A stretch of DNA of 64,000 bases from Alphaproteobacteria bacterium (GTDB taxonomy: Bacteria > Pseudomonadota > Alphaproteobacteria > GCA-2731375). Numbering within the stretch: the stretch's first letter is position 1; each line of letters starts with the position of its first letter. Where the stretch lies: NCBI GenBank assembly GCA_021776235.1, contig JAJFGG010000038.1:62001-126000 (forward strand), written 5' to 3'. The notes below the pieces were generated by a model that was not told the origin of the DNA, did not search any database, and saw only the letters and a program-made list of their open reading frames with translations. Positions 1 through 9,011 of the stretch are shown one piece after another. The translations under genes were made by a program, and so were the position numbers.

Positions 1-1051
1 GCAGGCGTTCCACATGGGCGATTTCGCCGCGTTCAATGGCGGCCGCCTGTTCTCGCCCATAGGCCTTTGAGGTCAGGCGTTCGACCGGCACGTCGACAAA
101 GTTTGGATCGCCGACAAAATTATCCTTGTCCGAGGTTGCGCGCTTCATGGCCTCGGCGACGACCCGGATGTATTCGGTCGAATTATGCCCCAGGGCGGCC
201 AAATCAAAACATTCCAGGACGTTCAGCATCTCTAGCAACATGATGCCACCGCCCGGCGGCCGGTTGGTGGCGATTTGATGACCGCGGTAGGTACCCAGCA
301 AGGGGGTCAGATGCGTGGTGTGGTAATCGGCCAGGTCCTGGGCAGACAGCAGGCCGCCGTTGGCCGCCATATCGGCAGCAATGGCCGCGGCGATTTCGCC
401 TGTATAGAAATCTTCCGCCCCTACTTCGGCAATGCGGCGCAAGGTCTGGCCCAGGTCGGGGTTCACAAGGGTTTCGCCGGTGTTGCGCAGACGGCCGTCC
501 GCATGAAAATAAATCTTACGTCCCGACGGTGTCAGCCGCAGGCGCTCCACCGAAACGACCCGTCCGGAGCCGTCATCTTCGGTCCAGAAACCATACATGG
601 AGGGCCGGATTATCGAACCGGCCTCGGCGAATTTTATGGCCGGTGCGACGATCTCCGCCCAAGGCAGCCTGCCCCAGGCGGTTTGTGCTTCTGAATAGGC
701 CTTCAGACTGCCGGGCACGGTAATGGATTGATAGCCCATGTCGTTGACATGACCCTTGAGAATGAAGCCAAAGCCGTCCCTCGTCTCGCCTTCAATCAGG
801 TGTTGCCACATATCCGGCCGGACGGCGGCCGGCGCACGGCCATGAAAATCGATGCACTGGTGGATATCGCGTTCGGGCAGAAACGCGTGCAAACTGCCAA
901 AACCGGCTATGCCGCACATCTGCGGGTCCACCACCCCCTGCACCAGGGCGCAGGCCACGGCCGCATCAACGGCGTTGCCGCCCTGTTCCAGGACAATAGC
1001 CCCGGCTTCCACCGCCTCTGGTTGCGGCGCAACGATCATACCTTTTGCCAT
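1..1051 (-). CDS. gamma-glutamyltransferase family protein, partial (3' end outside window)
   Basis: Reading the minus strand from the ATG at 1051 gives about 350 residues that run off the left edge. The N-terminus starts directly in the family core (LEQGGNAVDAAVACAL at about residue 21), followed by an AGFGSLHAF segment and VNDMGYQSITVPGSLKAY. These are typical of the Ntn-hydrolase gamma-glutamyltranspeptidases, which cleave or transfer gamma-glutamyl groups after autoprocessing at a Thr. That Thr region lies outside the window, so activity cannot be judged. There is no signal peptide, so a cytosolic enzyme is likely, unlike the secreted paralogue at 11200-12933. It could act on a non-glutathione amide, as cytosolic family members do. 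It is divergent from the cyclase gene. Confidence 0.88.
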   Translation of the reverse strand, partial: MAKGMIVAPQPEAVEAGAIVLEQGGNAVDAAVACALVQGVVDPQMCGIAGFGSLHAFLPERDIHQCIDFHGRAPAAVRPDMWQHLIEGETRDGFGFILKGHVNDMGYQSITVPGSLKAYSEAQTAWGRLPWAEIVAPAIKFAEAGSIIRPSMYGFWTEDDGSGRVVSVERLRLTPSGRKIYFHADGRLRNTGETLVNPDLGQTLRRIAEVGAEDFYTGEIAAAIAADMAANGGLLSAQDLADYHTTHLTPLLGTYRGHQIATNRPPGGGIMLLEMLNVLECFDLAALGHNSTEYIRVVAEAMKRATSDKDNFVGDPNFVDVPVERLTSKAYGREQAAAIERGEIAHVERL

Positions 1052-1145
1052 GCTCAATGAGTTCCCTATCTGATGCCTTACCACTCTTCAATTCCGGCCT
1101 GACCCCTGGACGCGGCAACCAGACTGCTCCACATTGTCATGCAAT

Positions 1146-2993
1146 ATGACGAAATCACAGCATGACTCCGTCGGCGAGAGCAAGGCCAGGGGCTTTCCCT
1201 TCCGCTTTCGTGTGGGCATGCGCGCGGCCCTCATGGGCGGTTTCGGCGGTCTGGTTCTGTTGGCGGTGGCGACCGTGCTATTTCTGGGGCTGTGGAGCGC
1301 GCGGCAGAATACGGTTTCCCTGACACGCAAGTTGGCCGAATCGACACTGAACAGCGTCGAAACAGCTATTGCCCAACGTCTGGGCCCCGCTGAAGGGGCC
1401 GTAGAGCACCTTGGCCGCCGGATTGAAAATGGTCAGATCCAAATCGTACCACCCACCGATCTGTCGCAGGCCCTGGCATCCGCCCTGGCCGCCCTGCCTC
1501 AGGTTGGCGCGTTATTGTTTCTGGATCGGCAGGGCCGGGGCCTGCAGGCTATACGGGCTGACGACAATGTTGAAGTTGAAGCGGCGCAATTCACCCAGTC
1601 GCCTGAAATCATGCACCAAATCGCTCTGTCGCAAGCCCATCACGGGACTTATTGGGGCAAGATTCTACGCGCGCCTGACGTGCCTCTGACTCTATTAAAT
1701 GTGCGCCGTCCCGTGCGCCTGGGGGATGATTTCGTCGGTGTTTTGGTCGCTTCGGTCAGTGTATCGCAACTCTCAACCGTTTTGGCGGAGGCGTCCCGGG
1801 TCATGGGTGGCGAAGTCTTCGTGCTGTACGACAAGCGCTTTGTCCTGGCGCATCGCCGTTTGGCGAATGGCTTCAAGGAAGCCACGCCGGAACGGCCCTT
1901 GCCTTCGATCGACACTTTTGGGGATCCAGTCCTGGCGGCCTATCTGCATCCGGAACTGGGTCCCGAATACGGCAGCAGGATGTCCCGTGATATGGGAATA
2001 CAGATTGTCGGCACGGCGGATGGCGAGGCTTATCCAATCATCACCCGGCAGCTGAATTGGTTCGGCGAAATACCATGGGAAATCGGCGTCTATTTCCGCA
2101 ATGATGATGTGGCGGACGAATTCAAGCGTGTCATGTGGGCTGGCATAGCCGGCCTGGTTGCCTTGCTGCTGGCTCTATTGCTGGCCTGGGCCCTTGCCAA
2201 GCATATCAGCCGTCCGTTGAAGGATCTGGACAGGGCCGCCCGGCGTATCCGCGACTTGTCCCTGGATGATTTTACGGCCCTGCCAAGCAGCCGCATCAGG
2301 GAAATGAACGACGCGGGGCAGGCCTTCAACGCCATGGTCACCTCGCTGCGTTGGTTCGAAACCTATGTGCCGCGCAGCCTGGTCCGCCGCCTGATGCGCC
2401 AGGGTGAAGGCGTCCTGGATCGTTCCGTGCAGCGCGAGGTGACGGTGATGTTCAGCGATATCGTTGGCTTCACCGCTGCTTCTGAACAGCTGGGGGCGGA
2501 AGAAACGGCCGCATTGCTGAATGCACATTTCGCCGAAATGGGCGCCTGCATCGAAGCCCAGGGCGGCACCATCGACAAATACATCGGCGATGCCGTGATG
2601 GCATTCTGGGGCGCGCCGGAGGAGCAACCCGATCACGCTGCCCGGGCCTGTCGTGCCGCGCTCGCCATCCGCGCCGCGGTCGAGGCCGGGAACAAACGCA
2701 ACGCAGCTCAGGGCAAAGCCGCCCTGACCTTGCGCATTGGCGTGCATACGGGTCCAGCCATTGTCGGCAATATCGGCGCGCCGCAACGTATGAACTACAC
2801 CATCGTCGGCGATAGCGTGAATATCGGCCACCGGCTGGAACAATTGGGCCGCACATTGCCCAATCCGACCTCCCCGGTGACCATCATCCTGTCCCAGGCA
2901 ACCCTTGATGCCGCCCATATCCAGGGCGCCGAGGATCTGGGCCCGCAGCAGATCAGAGGCCGCCGGGACTCCTTGAATGTCTATCGATTTTGA
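1146..2993 (+). CDS. membrane adenylate/guanylate cyclase with Cache sensor and HAMP
   Basis: A class III nucleotide cyclase anchored in the inner membrane. A membrane segment at about residues 28-50 is followed by a roughly 275-residue periplasmic region resembling a double Cache sensor. A second membrane segment lies at about 328-350, a HAMP linker at about 350-405, and the catalytic domain at about 425-600. Both metal aspartates are visible (FSDIVGFT and DKYIGDAVMAFWG). The Lys of the second motif matches the adenine-selecting Lys. The second specificity position is Thr (TIVGDSVN), as in many bacterial adenylate cyclases. The catalytic Asn and Arg are present in VNIGHRLE. I chose the ATG at 1146; a TTG at 1134 is in frame. 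The 3' end overlaps the convergent MFS gene by 13 bases. The ligand is unknown. Confidence 0.9.
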   Translation: MTKSQHDSVGESKARGFPFRFRVGMRAALMGGFGGLVLLAVATVLFLGLWSARQNTVSLTRKLAESTLNSVETAIAQRLGPAEGAVEHLGRRIENGQIQIVPPTDLSQALASALAALPQVGALLFLDRQGRGLQAIRADDNVEVEAAQFTQSPEIMHQIALSQAHHGTYWGKILRAPDVPLTLLNVRRPVRLGDDFVGVLVASVSVSQLSTVLAEASRVMGGEVFVLYDKRFVLAHRRLANGFKEATPERPLPSIDTFGDPVLAAYLHPELGPEYGSRMSRDMGIQIVGTADGEAYPIITRQLNWFGEIPWEIGVYFRNDDVADEFKRVMWAGIAGLVALLLALLLAWALAKHISRPLKDLDRAARRIRDLSLDDFTALPSSRIREMNDAGQAFNAMVTSLRWFETYVPRSLVRRLMRQGEGVLDRSVQREVTVMFSDIVGFTAASEQLGAEETAALLNAHFAEMGACIEAQGGTIDKYIGDAVMAFWGAPEEQPDHAARACRAALAIRAAVEAGNKRNAAQGKAALTLRIGVHTGPAIVGNIGAPQRMNYTIVGDSVNIGHRLEQLGRTLPNPTSPVTIILSQATLDAAHIQGAEDLGPQQIRGRRDSLNVYRF

Positions 2994-4480
2994 ACACTCT
3001 TTACGGGCTGCAACGGTTGCCGCCGCGGCTTCGGGGCGGGCATATTTTCCGCTTTCTTAATCCGTACCAACATGATCAGGGGCAGCGCAGCGAGGGCGGT
3101 GAGGGTATAAAAATAGAAGGCGTTGATATAGCCGATCATCAGGCCCTGGCGCTGGATTTCGCTGCTGACATGAGCCAGGTTCTGAATGGAGCCTATGTTC
3201 CAGGCGCCGGCCACGGACGGAATTTGCCAGACCTTGGCGTAGGGCGTCACCGCTTCGGCCAGGTGGCCGTAGTTGATTTTGGCACTATGCAGAACAAGGG
3301 CAACGCTGATCGAGATGTGGGCGGAAGAGCCGATATTGCGCAGCAAATGAAATATTGACGAACCTTCGGGGAATAGTTCCCGCGACAGGGTGTTAAAGGT
3401 CACCAGGGTCAACGGCACCCACAGAAAGCCCGTGCCCAGGCCCTGTACGAAACCGGCCCAGGCCACATCGGAGGTCGTCAGGTTGATATCGAACTGCGCC
3501 ATCATCCAGCCGGATATGCCTTGCAAACCGAAGCCGCAAACCAGCCAGATGCGCGGGTCATAACGATTGCCAAAGAACAGTATGGAGAACCCCAGCAGAG
3601 TGCCCGCCCCCCGTGCACCCAGCAGCAGGCCGATTATGCTGTCGGGATAGCCGCGCAAATTCTGCAGCAGACCCGGCAGCAAGGTCATGGGCGTAAAGTT
3701 CAACAGGCCGAAGACCAGCGTCAGGGCGATCCCAAGCACGAAGTTGCGGTCCAGGAACAGGCGTGGATTCAGGAACGGCCGCTCGGCGGTAAAGGTGTGA
3801 ACCACGAAGATATAAAAGCAAAGGGCGGCGGCACAGATTTCCAGCACGATTTCGGTTGATTCCAGCCAGCTGTTGCGTTCCCCGCGGTCCAGCAGCAATT
3901 GGAAACAGGCAATGGCGACAGACAATGCGATAAAGCCGGTCCAATCCAGGCGGATGCGGGCTGCCCGCGCCCCGTCCGCCACGAAGGCCCAGCAGCCCAG
4001 CAGCGAGGCCATGCCAATGGGGACGATCATGAAGAATACCCAGCGCCAGCTGTATTCCTCGCTCAGATAGCCGCCTATGGTCGGCGCGATGAGCGGTCCA
4101 AGTACCACGCCCATGCCGAATATGGAGGTCGCCGTACCATGTTTATGCTGCGGGTACGCGGCCAGGACAATGGATTGCGACAATGGCGCCAGCGGCGCGC
4201 CAAACAATCCCTGCGCAACCCGGAAGAAGACCAGCATTTCCAAAGATCCGGAAAAGCCGCACAGCAAGGTAGCCAAGGTAAAGGCGGCGACGCAAAACAA
4301 TAACAGACGGCGTTGGCCGAAACGCGCGGTCAGCCAACCGGTCATGGGCGTCGCCACGGCGGTGGCGACAATATTGAAGGTAATAACCAGGGCAATCTGA
4401 TCCTGGGTCGCCGACAGGGCCCCCTGCATCTGCGGCAGGGAAACATTGGCGATGGTCACCGTCAAGGCATACAGCGCCAC
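2981..4480 (-). CDS. MFS drug:H+ antiporter, DHA2/EmrB-like
   Basis: Inner-membrane efflux transporter of the 14-segment DHA2 type. Markers are the early TVTIANVSLPQMQ helix, the GWLTARFGQRR loop (motif A), and FRVAQGLFGAPLAPLSQS followed by LGPLIAPTIGGYL (motif C). The coordinates use the GTG at 4480, the first canonical start. However, the frame stays open back to the upstream gene's stop and encodes GIILFTLTSTVALYAL, the first half of helix 1, so the real start is probably upstream. No ATG, GTG or TTG exists there; a CTG at 4558 follows an AGGCGG sequence. It is last in an SDR-HAD-MFS run. The substrate is unknown. Confidence 0.85.
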   Translation of the reverse strand: MALYALTVTIANVSLPQMQGALSATQDQIALVITFNIVATAVATPMTGWLTARFGQRRLLLFCVAAFTLATLLCGFSGSLEMLVFFRVAQGLFGAPLAPLSQSIVLAAYPQHKHGTATSIFGMGVVLGPLIAPTIGGYLSEEYSWRWVFFMIVPIGMASLLGCWAFVADGARAARIRLDWTGFIALSVAIACFQLLLDRGERNSWLESTEIVLEICAAALCFYIFVVHTFTAERPFLNPRLFLDRNFVLGIALTLVFGLLNFTPMTLLPGLLQNLRGYPDSIIGLLLGARGAGTLLGFSILFFGNRYDPRIWLVCGFGLQGISGWMMAQFDINLTTSDVAWAGFVQGLGTGFLWVPLTLVTFNTLSRELFPEGSSIFHLLRNIGSSAHISISVALVLHSAKINYGHLAEAVTPYAKVWQIPSVAGAWNIGSIQNLAHVSSEIQRQGLMIGYINAFYFYTLTALAALPLIMLVRIKKAENMPAPKPRRQPLQPVKSVQNR

Positions 4481-4567
4481 GGTGGAGGTCAGGGTGAAGA
4501 GGATGATCCCCCGCCTTAACGGAGAGATCGAACTGCCTTCTATGGAATTTTGCTCCAGCTTATCCGC

Positions 4568-5272
4568 CTAGCAGCCGAGTTGGCCGGCGAGATCCAGGAA
4601 ATCTCCGGCGGCAAAGTTGTACTCATTTTCCGGCTCCAGGTCGAAGCCCTGGTCGGGCCCGTATTCCGTGGGCCGGCGAACGAACGCAGTGCCCAGGCCA
4701 CAGGCGGCGGCGGCCATCAGATCGCCATTGTGGGCTGCAACCATCAGGCATTCACCTGGGGCCAGGCCGAGGAAATCGGCGGTTTTCAGATAGGCTTCCG
4801 GCTGAGGCTTGTAATGGCCCGCAACTTCCGCGCCAAGTATGGCATCCCAGGGCAGACCGGCCCGCTTGGCCATGTTCACCAGCAACGCGACATTGCCGTT
4901 GGATAAGGTGGCCAGGATGTAATCCCGTTTCAATCGGGTCAATCCGGCAACCGTATCAGGCCATGGGTTCAGGCGGTGCCAAACCTTGTTCCAATGCTCG
5001 ATTTCCCCATCCGAGAGCCCGGATATGGCGAATTCATCCAACAGTTCCAACAGGTTGGCATGATGCAGATCATCCAGCTTGGCCCAGCCGGTATCGCCTT
5101 CGCGCACCCGTTGCATGGCCGGTTGATATTTGGCCCGCCAGCCGTCCGCGAAGGCGGCCCAATCGATGTTCAGGCCCCGGTCACGGCCAAATGCCTCACC
5201 TTCCGCGATGATGCTGCTGCGCCAATCGACCACGGTGCCGAACACATCAAACAACAATGCCTTGAACGCCAC
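4568..5272 (-). CDS. HAD-superfamily hydrolase, haloacid dehalogenase type II-like
   Basis: A 234-residue cytosolic HAD enzyme that resembles (S)-2-haloacid dehalogenases. The nucleophile is Asp9 in FDVFGTVVDW. Motif II is LATLSNGN (about 117-124), the Lys is in GHYKPQPEAYL (about 154), and motif III is VAAHNGDLMAA, with Asn and Asp kept. Length fits the family at about 220-235 residues. The start is a GTG preceded by GGAGGT with six bases spacing, 14 bases after the SDR gene, so the two are probably co-transcribed. A dehalogenase role is plausible, but HAD specificity is hard to read from sequence; phosphatase or phosphonatase activity remains possible. Confidence 0.83.
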   Translation of the reverse strand: MAFKALLFDVFGTVVDWRSSIIAEGEAFGRDRGLNIDWAAFADGWRAKYQPAMQRVREGDTGWAKLDDLHHANLLELLDEFAISGLSDGEIEHWNKVWHRLNPWPDTVAGLTRLKRDYILATLSNGNVALLVNMAKRAGLPWDAILGAEVAGHYKPQPEAYLKTADFLGLAPGECLMVAAHNGDLMAAAACGLGTAFVRRPTEYGPDQGFDLEPENEYNFAAGDFLDLAGQLGC

Positions 5273-5286
5273 GCTGTTACCTCCGC

Positions 5287-6027
5287 TCAGGTCCGCAAAG
5301 TCAGGCCGCCATCGACCACGAGGCCATGACCCGAGACAAAGCCGGCATCATCAGAGGCCAGGAATAAGGCGCCGCGCGCGATATCGATGGGTTGGCCCAG
5401 GCGCCGCAGGGCCGCCTTCTTGGCCCAGATGCCGGCAATTTTCTCATCATCGAAATTCTTGCGGGTCAGGCCGGTGTAAATCGCGCCGGGCTCGATATAG
5501 TTGGCGGTAATGCCATATTTGCCCAGTTCCAGGGCCAGGGTGCGGGTCATGCCCGCAACTCCGGCTTTCGAGGCGCAATAGGCGATCAATCCGTAATCCG
5601 TCATCCGCGCCATGACCGAGGCCGTATTGATAATGCGGCCCGCCGGCGATTCCTTCAGATGCGGGATCGCGGCCTGGATCAACAGAAACTGCGCCTTCAG
5701 ATTGACGTCCAGCGTCAGGTCCCAATTGGCCTCGCTTTGCAGTTCCGCCAATTCGTTGCGCGAGACACCGGCATTATTGAAAACGATATCCAGATGGCCG
5801 AAGCGCCCTGTCACCTCTGCAATGATATGGTTCGGCGCGCCTTTGTCAGCCACGTTCTGTTCCAAGGTGGCAACGTTGTCACGATCCTTATGGGCCTCAT
5901 TCAACCCCTGGCCGGGCAAATCGACGGCCAGCACACTGGCGCCTTCCGCCGCGAACAAATCGGCCGAGGCCCGCCCGATACCTGATGCCGCACCGGTGAC
6001 GACGGCTACCTTATTCTGAAGACGCAT
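5287..6027 (-). CDS. SDR-family oxidoreductase
   Basis: A 246-residue classical short-chain dehydrogenase, NAD(P)-dependent and cytosolic. The TGAASGIGRA cofactor loop is at about 12-21 and NNAG at about 90. The catalytic Ser-Tyr-Lys set is visible in NTASVMARM and YCASKAG. An acidic residue at the end of the second strand (LAVDLPG) favours NAD over NADP. The C-terminus ends HGLVVDGGLTLRT, as usual. The start ATG is at 6027. It heads a minus-strand run with the HAD hydrolase and MFS exporter. The combination suggests modification and export of a small molecule, which is inference only. Confidence 0.88.
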   Translation of the reverse strand: MRLQNKVAVVTGAASGIGRASADLFAAEGASVLAVDLPGQGLNEAHKDRDNVATLEQNVADKGAPNHIIAEVTGRFGHLDIVFNNAGVSRNELAELQSEANWDLTLDVNLKAQFLLIQAAIPHLKESPAGRIINTASVMARMTDYGLIAYCASKAGVAGMTRTLALELGKYGITANYIEPGAIYTGLTRKNFDDEKIAGIWAKKAALRRLGQPIDIARGALFLASDDAGFVSGHGLVVDGGLTLRT

Positions 6028-6147
6028 ATTGGCTGTTCCTGTTTCGTGGAATTGTTACTGCGAGGTGCGGCCACCATAAGACCATCTGCCGGCCGGGTCA
6101 CGCCATGGTTACGGCAATCGCGGGGATATTGCGGCGGAAAAAATTTC

Positions 6148-7305
6148 TCAATAACTTCGTGGCAGCCCCAGCCGCTCGCCGAGAAAATTTTTCACCATTT
6201 CGTTGGAAATCGGGCTGAAAGGGCCAAGGCGGGCATCCCGGAAAAGCCGTTCCAGGGGTGACTCCTCCACCAACCCGTAGCCGCCCAGCACGCGCATGCA
6301 GCTGTCCGTGGCGCGAAGGGCGGTTTCGGTGGCGGCCAGTTTAGCCATGGCGGCCTCGCGGGAGCATTCCCGGTCCTGGGAGAGCAGCCAGGCTGCTTTC
6401 TGGGTCAGCAGGCGGATCTGCTCCAGTTCCGTCGCCACCTCGGCCAACGGATGCTGTACCGCCTGAAAGGCGCCAATGGGCCGCTCAAACGCGGTGCGGT
6501 CCTTGGCATACTGTACGGCAATATCCAGGGCGGCAGCGGTGATGCCCACATAGATCGCGGCTGACAGAATGCGTTCCTCGTCCAGCGAAGAGAGCAGGGT
6601 GTACCAGCCGCGGCCACGCGGCCCGAGCACGGCATCCGCGGGCGCCCGGGCTTCGTCGAGAAACACTTCGCAGGTGCCGCCAGAGCGCATGCCCATCAGT
6701 TCCAGACGCCGTACCTCGACGGCATCTTGCTGCCGCGGCGTCAGTATCAATGACAGCCCGCGGGCCCGCTTGCCGTTCTCGATGGGGTCGGTGCGGCAGA
6801 GAACCAGAATGGCGTCGGCATCGTCGGCCAGCGTCGTGAACAGCTTTTGCCCCTGCACCGACCAGGCATCGCCGTCCAGCTTTGCCCGGGTGCTCAGGCC
6901 CAACACGTCGGTGCCGCCACCCGGCTCCGTCATGCCGAACGCCATGATGAAGTCGCCCTGGGCAAGGCGGGGCAGATATTCGGCCTTTTGTGCCTCGGTG
7001 CCATGTTCGCGGAAAATGCGGCCGGTCATAGATAAAAGCACCCATCCCATCGCCAGGGATGGGTACTGTCGCGCCAGCTCTTCGCAGAACACCGCCCCGG
7101 TCGCAACGTCGCTGTTGCTGCCGCCGTAAGCCTCGGGCACGGATAGGCCGAGCCAGCCAAGTTGGCCAAAGGTTTTCCAGATCTCACGCGGGATGCGCCG
7201 ATCACGGTCCATGCTCCGGATTTGAGCTTCCGGCAGGTCGCGCAAGAAATATTGCCGGATACTGTCGCGCAACAGCGCGTGTTCTTCGGGCGGGTCAAAA
7301 TTCAT
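6148..7305 (-). CDS. acyl-CoA dehydrogenase family protein
   Basis: A 385-residue FAD enzyme expected to oxidise an acyl-CoA to the enoyl-CoA. The middle beta domain shows FGMTEPGGGTDV, and the C-terminal helical domain shows DRTAFERPIGAFQAVQH and VLGGYGLVEESPLERLFRDAR. The usual C-terminal catalytic Glu (the EGT of medium-chain enzymes) is replaced by a SPIS sequence. A Glu is present in SSLDEERILSA, where isovaleryl-CoA-type enzymes carry their base. I chose the ATG at 7305 because GGAGG sits seven bases before it; a TTG at 7323 is also in frame. It is divergent from the acyl-CoA ligase. The substrate may be branched or unusual. Confidence 0.88.
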   Translation of the reverse strand: MNFDPPEEHALLRDSIRQYFLRDLPEAQIRSMDRDRRIPREIWKTFGQLGWLGLSVPEAYGGSNSDVATGAVFCEELARQYPSLAMGWVLLSMTGRIFREHGTEAQKAEYLPRLAQGDFIMAFGMTEPGGGTDVLGLSTRAKLDGDAWSVQGQKLFTTLADDADAILVLCRTDPIENGKRARGLSLILTPRQQDAVEVRRLELMGMRSGGTCEVFLDEARAPADAVLGPRGRGWYTLLSSLDEERILSAAIYVGITAAALDIAVQYAKDRTAFERPIGAFQAVQHPLAEVATELEQIRLLTQKAAWLLSQDRECSREAAMAKLAATETALRATDSCMRVLGGYGLVEESPLERLFRDARLGPFSPISNEMVKNFLGERLGLPRSY

Positions 7306-7460
7306 GCTGGCCTCCGCGATCAAATCGATCGTTGAACTTTAATCACTGCAGCCCGTTGACGCCAATATACGTTCGGGTACGCTGGCCAGGCAGATTATCT
7401 ATTCACGGTGCGCGAGGGCGGCTGCATGACGCCATCAGGACCCGGCCGGGGCCTTTGCCA

Positions 7461-9008
7461 ATGAACCTTGGCCTGACGCTTACACAATCGGCGCTGAAAT
7501 GGCCTGACCGGACGGCCCTGGTTTTCGAGGGCCGGCGCTGGAGCTACGGTCAATGGAACCGCGAGGTCAACCGGGCCGCGAACGCATTTGCCGCACAGGG
7601 CGTCGGGCGTGGCGACCGGGTCGCATTCCTGACCTGGAACCTGCCCCAGCAGGTCACGGCCTTCTATGGACTGCTCAAGATCGGCGGGGTTCCGGTTCCG
7701 ATCAACTACCGCCTGGCGGCGAATGAAGTGAAGTATATTGTCGAAGACTGCGGTGCCCGTCTGCTCGTCTTCGAGGAGACGCTACGCGACCGGGTGCAGC
7801 CAATCATGGCCGATCCGCGAAGCGTCGAACGGCTGATCTACATCGGTGATAGCCCACAGGGTCACGAGACGCCCTACGAAGACTTCGTCGCGCCGGCGTC
7901 GGATCGCGAACCGCCGGTTGGCGCCGGGCTCGATGATACCGCTTTTATCATGTACACCTCTGGCACCACCGGCGTGCCCAAAGGCGTGGTGCGCACCCAT
8001 CAGGCCGAGTTGTTCGGCGCCATGACCATGGCGATTGAATGTAACTTTCGCCATGACGACCGCATACTGAACAACAAACCGCTTTTTCACATCGCGCAAC
8101 TGCAGTTGCAGTTCATACCCTTTGTGCTGTTGGGTGGCACCAATGTCCTGACCCGTGGCTTCGAAGTGGATGAAACATTGAGGCTGGTGGAGACGGAACG
8201 CCTGACCTGCCTGCACGGCGTGCCGACCCAGATGGTCATGATGATGCAGGCGGAGCTTGCCAAATACGACCTGTCCTCTTTGCGCTGTGGCTTTTATGGC
8301 GGTCAGACCCTGGCCGACGATGTGACGCGCAAATGCATGGCGCTGTTCCCGGAGATGTTCTTGAATGTTTACGGCTTTACCGAGGGCCTGACCGCCAGCG
8401 TCTGCGATTACCGGCGTCATCCCGGCAAACTGGGCAGTGTTGGGCAGGCCGCCGTCAATATGGAGGTCCGCATCCTGCGGACAGGCGCGGTGGATGCGGA
8501 CGATATCGCGGCGCCCGGTGAAATTGGCGAATTGATTGCCCGCGGCCCCAGCATAATGAAGGAGTATTTCCGCCTTCCCGAACGCACGGCATCCGCCCTG
8601 CGCGACGGCTGGTATTTTTCCGGGGATGCCGCGTTCAGTGATGCCGCCGGCTTCATCACCGTCAAGGGCCGCATGGACCACACCATAAAAACCGGCGGCG
8701 AGAACGTGCACCCGTCCGAGATCGAGAATGTACTGTTTACCCATGCCGGGATCGCGGATGTGGCCGTCGTCGGCCTGCCCAGTATCAAATGGGGCCAAGT
8801 CGTCTGTGCGGCCGTCGTTGCCAAGGATCCGGCCCTGACGGCGGAGACGCTCGACCAATTCTGCCGCGGCAGCCTCGACCTTGCCGCTTTCAAACGGCCG
8901 CGCCATTACTTTTTCATCGACGGGATTCCGTCGAATTCCACCGGCAAGGTGGAACGCGGAAGACTGATAGATCAGCTGTCCGGACTGCTCGAAGGCCCGC
9001 TCAATTGA
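7461..9008 (+). CDS. class I adenylate-forming acyl-CoA ligase
   Basis: A 515-residue ANL-superfamily ligase that activates a carboxylic acid with ATP and CoA via an acyl-adenylate. The P-loop motif is MYTSGTTGVPKG (about 165-175) and the A5 motif is YGFTEGL. SGDAAFSDAAGFI is followed by the hinge and the TGGENVHPSEIENVL segment, and the C-terminal catalytic Lys is in NSTGKVERG. The reading frame is open upstream to 7059, but homology begins at the ATG at 7461 (MNLGLTLTQSALKWPDRTA). It is divergent from the acyl-CoA dehydrogenase and convergent with the MaoC genes, so it probably feeds acyl-CoA to them. Chain-length preference cannot be read. Confidence 0.92.
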   Translation: MNLGLTLTQSALKWPDRTALVFEGRRWSYGQWNREVNRAANAFAAQGVGRGDRVAFLTWNLPQQVTAFYGLLKIGGVPVPINYRLAANEVKYIVEDCGARLLVFEETLRDRVQPIMADPRSVERLIYIGDSPQGHETPYEDFVAPASDREPPVGAGLDDTAFIMYTSGTTGVPKGVVRTHQAELFGAMTMAIECNFRHDDRILNNKPLFHIAQLQLQFIPFVLLGGTNVLTRGFEVDETLRLVETERLTCLHGVPTQMVMMMQAELAKYDLSSLRCGFYGGQTLADDVTRKCMALFPEMFLNVYGFTEGLTASVCDYRRHPGKLGSVGQAAVNMEVRILRTGAVDADDIAAPGEIGELIARGPSIMKEYFRLPERTASALRDGWYFSGDAAFSDAAGFITVKGRMDHTIKTGGENVHPSEIENVLFTHAGIADVAVVGLPSIKWGQVVCAAVVAKDPALTAETLDQFCRGSLDLAAFKRPRHYFFIDGIPSNSTGKVERGRLIDQLSGLLEGPLN

Positions 9009-9011
9009 GAC

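Noticed and set aside
275-1073. Plus-strand frames at 275-694, 728-1060 and 852-1073
   Set aside because: They lie opposite the gamma-glutamyltransferase gene, whose minus-strand translation is convincing; no family is seen in the plus frames.
2175-2918. 247-residue minus-strand frame
   Set aside because: Antisense to the conserved cyclase domain; low-complexity composition and no motif.
7782-8906. 374-residue minus-strand frame
   Set aside because: Antisense to the acyl-CoA ligase; high GC causes long shadow frames.
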